From positions 16,727-80,726 of the forward strand of contig NZ_RQYN01000006.1 of the NCBI RefSeq assembly GCF_003860135.1: a DNA stretch of 64,000 nucleotides, given 5' to 3'. Under the pieces are notes generated by a model. That model had not been told where the DNA came from and ran no database searches. It was given only the letters and a program-made list of their open reading frames with translations. The position numbers and the translations under genes are program-made. Shown one piece after another: positions 35,582 to 44,760 of this stretch (positions are counted from its first letter, which is position 1; each line of letters starts with the position of its first letter). Source of the stretch: Tannerella forsythia (GTDB lineage: Bacteria; Bacteroidota; Bacteroidia; Bacteroidales; Tannerellaceae).

Positions 35582-38500
35582 TTAGAATGTTGCTTTCAAG
35601 TTAATACCAAAACTGCGTGTAGCGGGCAGCGCGAAGTAGTTCGATCCGGAGTAACCGTTTGACGTAGACATCGACACTTCGGGATCGGACGGCGCGTCTT
35701 TGTAAAGGAAGAACAAGTTACGCCCGATCAAGCTTACGCCAAGGTCTTTGCCGGCACCCAGCAGATTGCGGAAAGCGTAACCGATCGACAACTCGCGCAG
35801 GCGGAAGTTCGTAGCAGAATAAACGTAGTAAGCTCCGCCTTTCTCTCTTTGTCCGATGGAACGATAGAATGCTCCGGCGTCGACTTTCGTGCCGTTACCG
35901 AGGTCTACTCCTCCGTTGTCGCGTGCGTCGGCCGAGTTCTGCGATACACCGTATGCGTCGAGCGTAGCTTGCGTCAGGTCTACAAAGTTTCCGCCGATGC
36001 GTCCGTCGATGAGGAAGTAGAGTTGAAGGTCTTTATAGTTGAATGAGTTGCTCCATCCCAGATTCCACTTCGGATTCACGTTGCCGACGAACTCTTTATC
36101 TTTCGAAACAAGAGGAACACCGTTTTCATCTACTTTAATCACGCCATTTTCATCGCGTACGACGGTTTTCGAATACAGGTCACCGTACGATCCGCCTTCT
36201 ACGAGACGCATGTCATAGCCTCTCAAGCTTCCGAGCCATACGTGAGTCAGACGGTTTTCTTTCGCTACGTCTTGACGGTCGTCCAGCTTCTTAATAACGT
36301 TGTCGTTGTATGAGAGGTTGAATGAAGTTTTCCATGAGAGATCAGCTGTAATGGGTTGTCTCCAGCTCATGGTTGTTTCGAAACCGGTGTTCTGGATGTC
36401 GCCGGCATTAAAATAGTAGTTGCTGTATCCGGTCGCGGACGAAGCTTCCATACTGAAGTATTGGTTCGTATTGTTCGTCTTGTAGTAGGTGAAATCCATC
36501 TCGAAGCGATTATCGAACATCGAGAGATCGAACCCGAACTCCATCGATTTCAGTTTCTCAGGCTTCATTTCGGTAAAAGGAACGCTTGTGTTGAAATCGA
36601 CCGAACCGTTACGGAACTTATGCGTCGGATTGGTGATATATGCAGGCATGTCGTTACCTACTACAGAATACGAAGCGCGTGCCTTCAACAGATTAAATGC
36701 TTCGGGCAGAGTCGTCATTTCGTTGATCAATGCCGTCAATCCGAACGACGGATAGAAGTACGATACGTTCGGTGTGTACGAAAGGGTCGATGACCAGTCG
36801 TTACGTCCCGTCACGTCAAGATAAAGCATGTCTTTGTATCCGATCTGTGCCGTACCGAACACACTGTTGAGACGTTTCTGCGTTTTCCAACGTTTGTTCT
36901 CCGATCCGTTCTTCGATCCGTTTGCGATCTGGAAGTAGTTCGGGATGTAGATGTCGCCGCCACCGGCTGCGATGATTCCCGTTTCTTTGAGGTCTGTAAA
37001 GCTCGTTCCGACCGAAGCTGTCACACTCCACGCATCGAAAGTTTTGTTGAAGTTGGCCATCAAGTCGCCGTAGAACTGGCGGCTGTCGTCGCGTTCCTGA
37101 CGGTATTCGCCGTTTACGTTGTGCAATGTGGTCGAAGTAGAAGCGTAAATCTTCCGTTCATAAAGATCGGCAATGCGGTCGTAGTTCAAACGTCCCTGAA
37201 CGTTCAGGTAGTCCGTAATGTTGTAGCGGATGCTTGCCGAAGCCATCATACGGTCGCGTTTCTCGGTATGCGGATTGCGGTGCAGCACCCAATACGGGTT
37301 GGCGCTGAAATCCTGATTTACCTCGCGATACCATTGTTGAACGGGATAACCCTTCACATCGTCGTACTTTTCAAATTCGTTTTTGTATTGACGGAAGTCA
37401 CCGTTAGCCGGGAACGTATAGAGTCCGGTCAAAGGGTTGCGATATTGTCCCGGCTCGTGACGGTTCCGGCCTTTCTGGATGATGTAATTCAGCGAGGCAT
37501 TAACCGTTACTTTGTTGTCAAACAACTTGAATGTTTCTTTAGCCATCATGTTGTGGCGGGTAAACGTATTAGTCGGCATGATACCGCTTGCCGACGTGTT
37601 GGCATACGAAATGTAGCTTTGGGTCTTTTCCGATCCTCCGCTGATGGATATGGAGTTGATCGTGGTCATTCCCGTGCGGAAGAACTCATCGAGGCGGTTC
37701 GCTCCTTTGGCTTCGCCGCTGATTTTCTCGCCCCAGCTGTCTTGCGCCAGCGCGCCCGAACCGGATACGGCAGCTCCATACGTGCTTTGCAGCTTCGGAG
37801 CGTCTAAGGTTGTTTCGAACGTCGTATTGCTCGATACGTCTACACGCATGCTTCCTACCGATCCTTTCTTGGTGGTAATCATCACCACGCCGTTGGCCGC
37901 CATACTTCCGTACAGAGCCGCAGCCGAAGCACCTTTTAAGACGTTGATGCTCGCGATGTCGTCGGGGTTAAGGTTCGACAGAGCGTCTCCTCCATCACGT
38001 CCGCCATACTCGCCTTCCATCTGTGTCGTTGTCGAGTTGGCCATCGGAATTCCGTCGATTACGATCAGCGGCTGGTTGTTTCCCTGCGCCGATTTGTTTC
38101 CGCGGATCAACAGTTTCGACGATCCGCCCGCACCGGTAGAGTTCGGAGTGATGACCAAACCTGCCGTTTTACCCTGCAAGCTGTTGATCAGATTCGTCTC
38201 CTTAGCACGGGTCAATTCGCCGCCGCCTACTTGCTGCGTCGCGTAAGTCAAGCTCTTCGCTTTACGCTCGAGACCCATGGCCGTAACCACCACTTCGTTA
38301 ATTTTGATGGACGAAGAAGCCAGCGACACATTGATCACCGTACGTTCTCCTACTGTTTCTTCATGAGTTTCAAGACCCACATAAGCGAACTGTAGCACAT
38401 CGTTCGCATTCACATCAATAGTATAATGACCGTCCAGGTCTGTAATGACACCGTTCGTCGTTCCTTTCACCACAACGGTTGCTCCGATCAACGGCTCGTT

Positions 38501-38599
38501 CGTATCGGCTTCTTTCACGACGCCGCTCACTTTCTTTTGTGCCAGCAGCACGTTTGTGCACAAAAAGAACAGCACAAACATAAATAGATGTTTATTCAT
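35582..38599 (-). CDS. SusC/RagA TonB-dependent outer-membrane transporter
   Basis: 1005 residues. Signal peptide MNKHLFMFVLFFLCTNVLLAQ, then a carboxypeptidase-regulatory-like domain (KVSGVVKEADTNEPLIGATVVVKGTTNGVITDLDGHYTI), then a plug domain (LINSLQGKTAGLVITPNSTGAGGSSKLLIRGNKS, VIDGIPM, DDIASINVLKGASAAALYG) and a beta-barrel ending GINLKATF with a terminal Phe. It imports oligosaccharides with energy from TonB-ExbBD. The -7 box TATCTTTG is at 38647-38654. No sigma/anti-sigma or hybrid regulator is next to it, so its control is not visible here. Confidence 0.95.
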   Translation of the reverse strand: MNKHLFMFVLFFLCTNVLLAQKKVSGVVKEADTNEPLIGATVVVKGTTNGVITDLDGHYTIDVNANDVLQFAYVGLETHEETVGERTVINVSLASSSIKINEVVVTAMGLERKAKSLTYATQQVGGGELTRAKETNLINSLQGKTAGLVITPNSTGAGGSSKLLIRGNKSAQGNNQPLIVIDGIPMANSTTTQMEGEYGGRDGGDALSNLNPDDIASINVLKGASAAALYGSMAANGVVMITTKKGSVGSMRVDVSSNTTFETTLDAPKLQSTYGAAVSGSGALAQDSWGEKISGEAKGANRLDEFFRTGMTTINSISISGGSEKTQSYISYANTSASGIMPTNTFTRHNMMAKETFKLFDNKVTVNASLNYIIQKGRNRHEPGQYRNPLTGLYTFPANGDFRQYKNEFEKYDDVKGYPVQQWYREVNQDFSANPYWVLHRNPHTEKRDRMMASASIRYNITDYLNVQGRLNYDRIADLYERKIYASTSTTLHNVNGEYRQERDDSRQFYGDLMANFNKTFDAWSVTASVGTSFTDLKETGIIAAGGGDIYIPNYFQIANGSKNGSENKRWKTQKRLNSVFGTAQIGYKDMLYLDVTGRNDWSSTLSYTPNVSYFYPSFGLTALINEMTTLPEAFNLLKARASYSVVGNDMPAYITNPTHKFRNGSVDFNTSVPFTEMKPEKLKSMEFGFDLSMFDNRFEMDFTYYKTNNTNQYFSMEASSATGYSNYYFNAGDIQNTGFETTMSWRQPITADLSWKTSFNLSYNDNVIKKLDDRQDVAKENRLTHVWLGSLRGYDMRLVEGGSYGDLYSKTVVRDENGVIKVDENGVPLVSKDKEFVGNVNPKWNLGWSNSFNYKDLQLYFLIDGRIGGNFVDLTQATLDAYGVSQNSADARDNGGVDLGNGTKVDAGAFYRSIGQREKGGAYYVYSATNFRLRELSIGYAFRNLLGAGKDLGVSLIGRNLFFLYKDAPSDPEVSMSTSNGYSGSNYFALPATRSFGINLKATF

Positions 38600-38646
38600 A
38601 CGATCTTTTGATTAATTTTAATTATGTACTTATTTTAAAAACCGCG

Positions 38647-38654
38647 CAAAGATA
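38647..38654 (-). promoter_or_regulatory. -7 box of the susCD operon
   Basis: Minus-strand TATCTTTG, exact consensus, about 48 bp before the SusC ATG. Confidence 0.65.
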
Positions 38655-38988
38655 GATTCATTTTTCAATCTTATGTCATTTTGTCTTGCCTTTAACAATT
38701 CGCTTAAGGCGTTCGGAATAGAATTTTTATAACAAAGTGTCATTTTGTCATTGAGGATTTAAAAAAAGTATCAGGCCGAAAGCCATCCGCCCTTTCTCAT
38801 AGCAATCTGAAAGCACTTCGAAAGTCGTTTCCGGTTCTGCTTGATGTTTATCCCGGTTTTCAATTGCGGTATAAAGTTTTAGATCGTCAAAACACTTATT
38901 TTTCAGCATTGACGATCTTTGCTCCAGCCTGCCCCAAACTTGCGCGAGCATCTTATCCGCTTATAAATACGCAAAGCATGCGTTTGGG
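38655..38988. other. Gene-free spacer upstream of susC
   Basis: Only AT-rich sequence and an unconvincing 67-codon minus-strand frame are present; nothing recognised. Confidence 0.4.
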
Positions 38989-39446
38989 AGAGCTTTCATT
39001 ACTTGTTAGCACTCAAAGTAGACGACATTAGAGGTCATCACAATTGCGCGGACTGAAAGTAGACGCTTTTAAGAGCTTTCATCACTTGTTTACTATTAAA
39101 ATTATTGAATTTAGGAACTTTCATCACTGCGTGAACTCAAAGAAGATGATTTTAATAGCTTTCATTGCTTGACAACCATTAAAAGCAATGATTTTTGGAA
39201 CTTTCAAGACTGCACAAGCTAAATGAAGATGATTTTAATAACTCGCACCCTTTGTTAGCCCCTAAAATCAACGAATTTGATAATACGCTTATTGGTTAGC
39301 ACTCAAAAGCAGTGATTTTGGTAACTTACACTCCCTGTCAGCCCAAAAAGCGAATGATTTTAATAACTCATACCACTTGTCAGCCTTAAAAATAAATGAT
39401 TTTAAAAACCCACAGCATTTGTCAGCCCTAAAAACAAACAATTTTA
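38989..39446. repeat. Degenerate tandem array, eleven units of 41-42 bp
   Basis: Eleven units follow one another with starts at 38989, 39031, 39072, 39114, 39155, 39197, 39238, 39280, 39321, 39363 and 39405, i.e. lengths alternating 42/41 (mean 41.7). A typical unit runs (A/G)(T/G)AACTTTCAT-CACTTGTCAGC-CCTAAAA---AATGATTTTA. The left units are closer to AGCTTTCATCACTTG and the right units to ACTTGTCAGCCCTAAAA, showing progressive divergence. No coding frame is preserved because the period is not a multiple of three throughout. The array lies between the 3' end of the second sulfatase and the susC promoter. Confidence 0.85.
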
Positions 39447-39586
39447 GCCGCTTGCTCATTCATCGATTCACTAATTTTCGCATTTCAGGCAATTCACTCC
39501 CGTTTTTATCCCAATTACACGATACAAGGTCGGATCCGCACTATATGTATGGCCTCTTTTTAATGGTCAAAATCGATCATTAATGG

Positions 39587-41128
39587 TTATTTCTCTTCAT
39601 CGGGCCAGGGACACGGTTTACCTGTGGCCTTGAACAAAGGACGTTGGGCATCGACACTGCGTAGATAGGTGCCGAGCTTTTCGGATAAGGCGGTGACACG
39701 TTGCGGACAGGAGGCGGACAATTCCTGCGCTTCACCGATGTCTTCGGAAATGTTAAACAGTTCTTTCTTGCCGGTCTCGTAGTAATAAATGAGTTTCCAG
39801 TCTCCCTCGCGAATGGTACATGAAGGGCCGACTCCCGGCCCGCTGCCGTCCCACAGGTTCGGGCAGTTCCAGAAGAGCGCGCGGCCGTCCGAAGGATTCT
39901 TGCCTTTGCCGGTGAGGAGGGGGACGAAGCTTCGTCCGTCGATGGGTTGTGCGATTTCATCGTTCTTTATTCCGGCCATTTCGAGGATGGAAGGAAAGAA
40001 ATCTTCGATGATGACGTAATCATTGCAACGGGTTTGAGGCTTCACCTGCCCGGGCCATGCAACGATCATGGGTTCGCGTATCCCGCCTTCGTAAGCCGAG
40101 CCTTTTCCGCTTTTGAGGGGAGCGTTGTGGGTATGCAGCGTGCCGCCTCGCCATTTCGCTCCGCAACTGAACCCTCCGTTATCGCTCATAAAGAGGATGA
40201 TGGTCCGGTCGGCCTCGCCATTCGCTTCGAGCCAGTCCATCAGATCGCCGAGGCTCTTGTCCATCCCTTCGATCAGGGCGGCATAGGCTGCCTCTCTGGG
40301 GTCTAACCCCTTGTCGAGATATTTGGCATAGAAACGCATGTCTTTATCGACGGGGATATGAATGGCGTAGTGTGCCATATACAGGAAGAACGGCTGTCCG
40401 TATCGCTTCGCCTTATCGAGGGCGCGGATGGCTTCGAGCGTAAGCGCCTCGGTGGCGAAGATGTCTTTGCCGTGATATTTTTCGAGTCCCGGGATGGCAA
40501 AGAGCGATTGTGCGCCGCCATCGATGCGATTGCCGAAGTTCTGTTCGCCGAGGTAGCTGGCCAGCCCTCCGGCCGCGTGGCCGGCAATGTTGATCTCAAA
40601 GCCGAAATGCGCGGGGTTTTCGCCCGGCGTATCGATGGCGCCGAAGTGTGCCTTTCCGCAGTGGATGGTATGGTATCCGTGCTCTTTGAGCAACTGCACG
40701 AACGAAGTCGCGCAGTAGGTCTGTTCGATGCCCGGCACCTGACAGATCCCGTTCACATTCCATTGCGGAAATTCGAGGACATCGCTTGAAGCATCGGTCG
40801 ATTGGTTACGATGAAGCGTCCAGTTCGTCACCCGGTGTCGTGCCGCGTTGGCTCCGGTGAGCAGGCTACATCGCGTGGGCGAACTGATGGCCGAAGCATA
40901 CGCCTGCGTGAACACCATGCCCTGCCGTGCGAGGCGTTCCATATTCGGCGTTTCGTACGTATCGTTGAACGGCGTACGCTGTGTCCAGAAAGGCAAAGAA
41001 GTATCCTGCCAGCCCATATCGTCGACCATAAAGAGTATGATATTCGGACGACGGACGGTATCTTGTGTTTCCGCGCCCTGCGCAACAACCGGAAGCAGAG
41101 CGAGCGGGATAAGGCGTGTTGTTTTCAT
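39587..41128 (-). CDS. Ser-type sulfatase
   Basis: 513 residues from the ATG at 41128 (MKTTRLIPLALLPVVAQGAE, signal peptide). A further ATG at 41137 would be only ~5 nt from the predicted transcript start. The formylglycine motif is S82-S-P-T-R86 (ISSPTRCSLLTGANAARH), again the serine type that needs an anaerobic maturase. Metal-binding stretches NIILFMVDDMGWQDTSLP and LFMSDNGGFSCGAKWRGG are present. Enzymes with this N-terminal sequence are usually assigned to the S1 family acting on host glycans such as N-acetylglucosamine-sulfate; the exact specificity is unproven. It lies upstream of the SusC/D pair, separated by a 42-bp array. Confidence 0.92.
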   Translation of the reverse strand: MKTTRLIPLALLPVVAQGAETQDTVRRPNIILFMVDDMGWQDTSLPFWTQRTPFNDTYETPNMERLARQGMVFTQAYASAISSPTRCSLLTGANAARHRVTNWTLHRNQSTDASSDVLEFPQWNVNGICQVPGIEQTYCATSFVQLLKEHGYHTIHCGKAHFGAIDTPGENPAHFGFEINIAGHAAGGLASYLGEQNFGNRIDGGAQSLFAIPGLEKYHGKDIFATEALTLEAIRALDKAKRYGQPFFLYMAHYAIHIPVDKDMRFYAKYLDKGLDPREAAYAALIEGMDKSLGDLMDWLEANGEADRTIILFMSDNGGFSCGAKWRGGTLHTHNAPLKSGKGSAYEGGIREPMIVAWPGQVKPQTRCNDYVIIEDFFPSILEMAGIKNDEIAQPIDGRSFVPLLTGKGKNPSDGRALFWNCPNLWDGSGPGVGPSCTIREGDWKLIYYYETGKKELFNISEDIGEAQELSASCPQRVTALSEKLGTYLRSVDAQRPLFKATGKPCPWPDEEK

Positions 41129-41148
41129 TGTTGTCATGCGTATACGGG

Positions 41149-41186
41149 CAAAGGTAGCGACATCTGTCGGTTTTTCGTTATCTTTG
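41149..41186. promoter_or_regulatory. Divergent -7 boxes for sulfatase and rhodanese genes
   Basis: Minus-strand TACCTTTG at 41149-41156 and plus-strand TATCTTTG at 41179-41186, 22 bp apart. Each lies 20-21 bp from its start codon. Confidence 0.65.
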
Positions 41187-41206
41187 CCGCCCTAATTTTT
41201 TGGATT

Positions 41207-41596
41207 ATGACGAAATTTATCGCAGTAATATCATTGTTTGTGGCGCTTTGCTGTGCGAAACCAACCGGCGGCGGAAATCTTACATCGTATTCGGTCGCAG
41301 AGTTCGATGCTTTACTAAAAAGCAACAAATCGATTCAGTTGGTAGACGTTCGTCGCCCGGACGAGTTTAAGGCCGGACACATCGAAGGAGCGATCCTGAT
41401 CGATGTCACGGAAAAAGACTTTCTGGCGAAGGCCGATTCGCTGCTCGACAAGTCGCGCCCCGTGGCCGTCTATTGCCGGAGCGGCAGGCGTAGCCGAAGA
41501 GCGGCCGCGATGTTAGTTGAAAAAGGCTATACGGTTCATAATTTGAACGAAGGCTATCATGAATGGCGTCTTTATCAGGAGGGGAAAAAACCATGA
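41207..41596 (+). CDS. Rhodanese-domain lipoprotein
   Basis: 129 residues from the ATG at 41207. The N-terminus MTKFIAVISLFVALCCAKP is a lipoprotein signal with the cysteine at 15 or 16. One rhodanese domain follows (LVDVRRPDEFKAGHIEGAILID) with the active-site loop C90-RSGRRS in VAVYCRSGRRSRRAA. It would be a periplasmic, membrane-anchored sulfur transferase or thiol-handling protein. The promoter box at 41179-41186 lies 20 bp upstream and a terminator overlaps its end. Confidence 0.9.
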   Translation: MTKFIAVISLFVALCCAKPTGGGNLTSYSVAEFDALLKSNKSIQLVDVRRPDEFKAGHIEGAILIDVTEKDFLAKADSLLDKSRPVAVYCRSGRRSRRAAAMLVEKGYTVHNLNEGYHEWRLYQEGKKP

Positions 41597-41610
41597 GGAT
41601 TTCCCCTCCT
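41577..41610. terminator. Bidirectional terminator between rhodanese and asd
   Basis: AGGAGGGGAAA (41577-41587) pairs with TTTCCCCTCCT (41600-41610), followed by CTTTTTTTT on the plus strand. The left arm is inside the last codons of the rhodanese gene. Confidence 0.8.
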
Positions 41611-41624
41611 CTTTTTTTTCGGTC

Positions 41625-42635
41625 TTAGCCGATCGTCCCGGCCTTGAGCAAGTATTCGGCAATCTGTACGGCATTCAGGGCCGCTCCCTTTTTGATCTGG
41701 TCGCTGACCGCCCAAAACGTTAATCCGTTCGGATGAGCAAGGTCTTTGCGGATACGGCCTACGTAGACAGGGTCTTTCCCGGCTACGAAGAGCGGCATCG
41801 GATAATCTTTCTTGGCCGGATCGTCCTGTAAGACGATTCCTTCGGCACGGGCAAACGCTTCTTTTGCCTCTTCGACCGAGACAGGACGCTCCGTTTCTAC
41901 CCAGATCGCTTCGCTGTGCGCACGCATCACCGGAACACGTATGCACGTCGCGCTCACCTCGATGTCGGAATGCATGATTTTGCGGGTCTCGCTGTACATC
42001 TTCATCTCTTCCTTCGTATAACCGTTGTCGGTAAATACGTCGATCTGAGGAATCAGATTATACGCAAGTTGATAAGCGAATTTTTCGACCGTCGGCTCTT
42101 CGCCTTTGAGAAGCTGCGCGTACTGCTTCACCAGCTCGTCCATCGCGGCTGCGCCGGCGCCGCTGGCAGCCTGATACGTGGCTACATGCACCCGTTTGAT
42201 ATGCGAGAGTTTTTCAATGACGTTCAACGCTACGACCATCTGGATCGTCGAACAGTTGGGATTCGCGATGATTCCTTTCGGACGTGTCAGCGCGTCCTCC
42301 GGATTGATTTCGGGCACGACCAAAGGCACGTCGGCATCCATCCGGAAAGCGCTTGAATTGTCGATCATCACCGTGCCGTGTTTCGTGATCGTTCCGGCAT
42401 ATTCGACGGAAGTACCGCCTCCGGCCGAAGTAAAAGCCACATCGATGCCTTTGAAATCGTCATTGTGTTTCAGTTCTTTGACGATATATGGTTTTCCTCG
42501 AAACGTGTATTCACGTCCCGCGCTACGCGACGAACCGAACAGTACCAGCTCATCCATCGGAAAACTTCTCTCTTCGAGCACACGAAGGAACTCCTGTCCT
42601 ACCGCACCGCTTACTCCAACAATTGCTACTTTCAT
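41625..42635 (-). CDS. asd: Aspartate-semialdehyde dehydrogenase
   Basis: 336 residues from the ATG at 42635 ([23 protein letters not shown]). It reduces aspartyl phosphate to aspartate semialdehyde with NADPH, feeding lysine/diaminopimelate, threonine and methionine synthesis. NADP-binding GVSGAVGQ, the active-site Cys128 in [13 protein letters not shown] and the His in [17 protein letters not shown] are visible. The -7 box is at 42713-42720 (minus). Upstream in-frame sequence is not protein-like. Confidence 0.95.
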   Translation of the reverse strand: MKVAIVGVSGAVGQEFLRVLEERSFPMDELVLFGSSRSAGREYTFRGKPYIVKELKHNDDFKGIDVAFTSAGGGTSVEYAGTITKHGTVMIDNSSAFRMDADVPLVVPEINPEDALTRPKGIIANPNCSTIQMVVALNVIEKLSHIKRVHVATYQAASGAGAAAMDELVKQYAQLLKGEEPTVEKFAYQLAYNLIPQIDVFTDNGYTKEEMKMYSETRKIMHSDIEVSATCIRVPVMRAHSEAIWVETERPVSVEEAKEAFARAEGIVLQDDPAKKDYPMPLFVAGKDPVYVGRIRKDLAHPNGLTFWAVSDQIKKGAALNAVQIAEYLLKAGTIG

Positions 42636-42679
42636 CTTTTTCGTTTTAAAGAATATGGAATGTTTGATATTTTTCGTTG

Positions 42680-42720
42680 TATATTTGTAACAGAAATCTT
42701 CAAATACGGCTGCAAAGATA
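42680..42720. promoter_or_regulatory. -7 boxes for asd (minus) and the lamin-tail gene (plus)
   Basis: Minus-strand TATCTTTG at 42713-42720 for asd; plus-strand TATATTTG at 42680-42687 possibly for the gene at 42799. The two promoters would fire through each other, so the plus-strand one is less certain. Confidence 0.45.
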
Positions 42721-42798
42721 GAAAAAACAAATACGGCAGACGGTATCTGCCGTATATTTTTCATGCGTTGCAGGCCGAGAAACAAGGAGGGAAGTACA

Positions 42799-44760
42799 AT
42801 GAAACACATGATGCTACTCGTTTGCTTGATGCTTATGCCGGTCTTCTTGCGGGCACAAACGTCCGATCCGTCGAAACCCGGCGATGTGCTACTGAACGAA
42901 GTAATGGCCAATCCGAAAGGACTGACGGCATTGCCGGAAACAGAATATATCGAAATCTACAATGCTTCGGGCAAAAGCCTTTCGTTGAAAGGGTGGGGTT
43001 TCATTTACGATAAGACAACGATTGCTCTGCCCGATATTACGCTGCCTGCCGGCGGATATGCCGTGCTTTATCGCGAAGGGCGAGAGATTGTGATTCCTAC
43101 CGAGGCGCTGAAGTTAGGCTTAAAAAAGTTCCCTGCGAATCTGGCCAATGGCGGTAAGCATATCGCCTTAAAAAACTCGGAGGGGCATCTTATTCATGCC
43201 TACGACTACCCGAAAGCCGTAGCCGGGAAATCGCACGAACGCGGAGCAGATAATACGTGGCATCTCTGTACCGATCCGCGCGGAGGTACGCCCGGCATGG
43301 TGAATTCGTCGCCTACCTCACCACCCGGCCCGACGCCCCCTCCTGAACCTCCGACACCACCCCAACCTCCGGTTCAGCCCGATCCGTCGAAACCCGGCGA
43401 TGTGCTGCTGAACGAAGTGATGGCCAATCCGAAAGGACTGACGGCATTGCCGGAAACGGAATATATCGAAATCTACAATGCTTCGGGCAAAAGCCTTTCG
43501 TTGAAAGGATGGGTTTTCATTTACGATAAGACGACGATTGCTCTGCCCGATATTACGCTGCCTGCCGGCGGATATGCCGTGCTTTATCGCGAAGGGCAAG
43601 AGATTGTGATTCCTACTGAGGCGCTGAAGTTAGGCTTAAAAAAGTTCCCTGCGAATCTGGCCAATGGCGGTAAGCATATCGCTTTGAAAAACTCGGAGGG
43701 GCATCTTATTCATGCCTACGACTACCCGAAAGCCGTAGCCGGGAAATCGCACGAACGAGGCTCGGATAATACGTGGCATCTCTGTACCGATCCGCGCGGA
43801 GGTACGCCCGGCATGGTGAATTCGTCGCCTACCTCGCCACCCGAACCGACGCCTCCTCCGGAACCTCCGACACCACCTCAACCTCCGGTCCCTCCGGTTC
43901 AGCCCGAGCCTCCGACACCTGAAGAGCCGATCAAAATCGAGCCCGGTGAAATCGTCGTGAATGAGATTTTACCCAATCCATTCGCCGGCGGAAGCGAATT
44001 TATCGAACTCTACAATCGTTCGGGACGGACATTGCCGGTAAACGGCCTTGCCCTTGCGATCCGAAAGGCGAACGGTGAAATCGGTACGCAGTACCCTCTG
44101 ACATCGGTCAAAGACTCTCTTGCGGCCGACGGATATCTCGTCGTCACCTCAAACCGTAGCGGAGTGACCGACTTTTATACGATTCCTTTTCCTGAGCGGA
44201 TCCATGAACTCAAATTGCCCATCCTGCATAACAATGAAGCGACGATCGTTCTGTTGCGAAAAGCCGACTCTCTCGTCATCGATAAGGTGGCTTACTCGTC
44301 GAAGTGGCATGATGCGGCCATCAGACACATGAAAGGCGTTTCGCTGGAGCGCATCCGTCCCGACGGAGCGTCGGAAGAGGCATCGAATTGGGCTTCGGCG
44401 GCTTCGGAAGCAGGTTACGCGACACCCGGATACAGAAACTCGCAGTTCAGGGATACGCAGACTGACTACTCGCTTGCCATCGAACCGCCGGAATATCTCC
44501 ATGCTGCCGACCGTTACGTTATATCTTACCGAACAGACAAAACAGGTTATCGTTGCCGGGTCGAGGTATATACACCCAACGGGAAGAGAGTCGCGGAAAT
44601 AGTGAACAACCAACTGCTAACGCCTAACGGCAAAATCTCGTGGGATGGCACAGGAACAGACGGAAGCCGCCTGTCGCCCGGCGTGTATATCTTCTTTGCC
44701 GAGCTTTACCACTCCGACGGCAACCGCCGACGGGTCAAAAAAGCGTTTCTGGTTCACTGA
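42799..44760 (+). CDS. Secreted lamin-tail-domain protein with duplicated domains
   Basis: 653 residues from the ATG at 42799, preceded by an unusually good Shine-Dalgarno sequence (AAGGAGGG). Signal peptide [20 protein letters not shown]. Three lamin-tail domains follow. The first (from [15 protein letters not shown]) and second are nearly identical, 172 residues apart, and the third ([24 protein letters not shown]) is divergent. Proline-rich linkers ([14 protein letters not shown]) separate them. The C-terminus ([51 protein letters not shown]) has the FlgD/T9SS-type beta-sandwich, so export by the type IX system is likely. Function unknown; lamin-tail domains in bacteria are extracellular and often attached to nucleases or adhesins. 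The end overlaps dusB by 7 bp. Confidence 0.85.
   Translation: MKHMMLLVCLMLMPVFLRAQTSDPSKPGDVLLNEVMANPKGLTALPETEYIEIYNASGKSLSLKGWGFIYDKTTIALPDITLPAGGYAVLYREGREIVIPTEALKLGLKKFPANLANGGKHIALKNSEGHLIHAYDYPKAVAGKSHERGADNTWHLCTDPRGGTPGMVNSSPTSPPGPTPPPEPPTPPQPPVQPDPSKPGDVLLNEVMANPKGLTALPETEYIEIYNASGKSLSLKGWVFIYDKTTIALPDITLPAGGYAVLYREGQEIVIPTEALKLGLKKFPANLANGGKHIALKNSEGHLIHAYDYPKAVAGKSHERGSDNTWHLCTDPRGGTPGMVNSSPTSPPEPTPPPEPPTPPQPPVPPVQPEPPTPEEPIKIEPGEIVVNEILPNPFAGGSEFIELYNRSGRTLPVNGLALAIRKANGEIGTQYPLTSVKDSLAADGYLVVTSNRSGVTDFYTIPFPERIHELKLPILHNNEATIVLLRKADSLVIDKVAYSSKWHDAAIRHMKGVSLERIRPDGASEEASNWASAASEAGYATPGYRNSQFRDTQTDYSLAIEPPEYLHAADRYVISYRTDKTGYRCRVEVYTPNGKRVAEIVNNQLLTPNGKISWDGTGTDGSRLSPGVYIFFAELYHSDGNRRRVKKAFLVH
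42865..43896 (+). repeat. Direct duplication of 516 bp inside the lamin-tail gene
   Basis: The segment starting GATCCGTCGAAACCCGG at 42865 is repeated from 43381 with only a few substitutions (for example GGGTGGGG vs GGATGGG, CGAGAG vs CAAGAG) and a slightly longer proline linker in the second copy. It encodes one lamin-tail domain plus linker. The high nucleotide identity indicates a recent duplication or gene conversion. Confidence 0.88.

Noticed and set aside
38748..38951. A 67-codon minus-strand frame upstream of susC
   Set aside because: No recognisable motif, no promoter, atypical composition; likely chance.
38989..39446. CRISPR-like array of degenerate units
   Set aside because: Divergence is spread over the whole unit and there is no repeat/spacer alternation.
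39960..41088. Several long frames opposite the second sulfatase
   Set aside because: They are mirror frames of the sulfatase coding sequence, which itself carries the signal peptide and active-site motifs.
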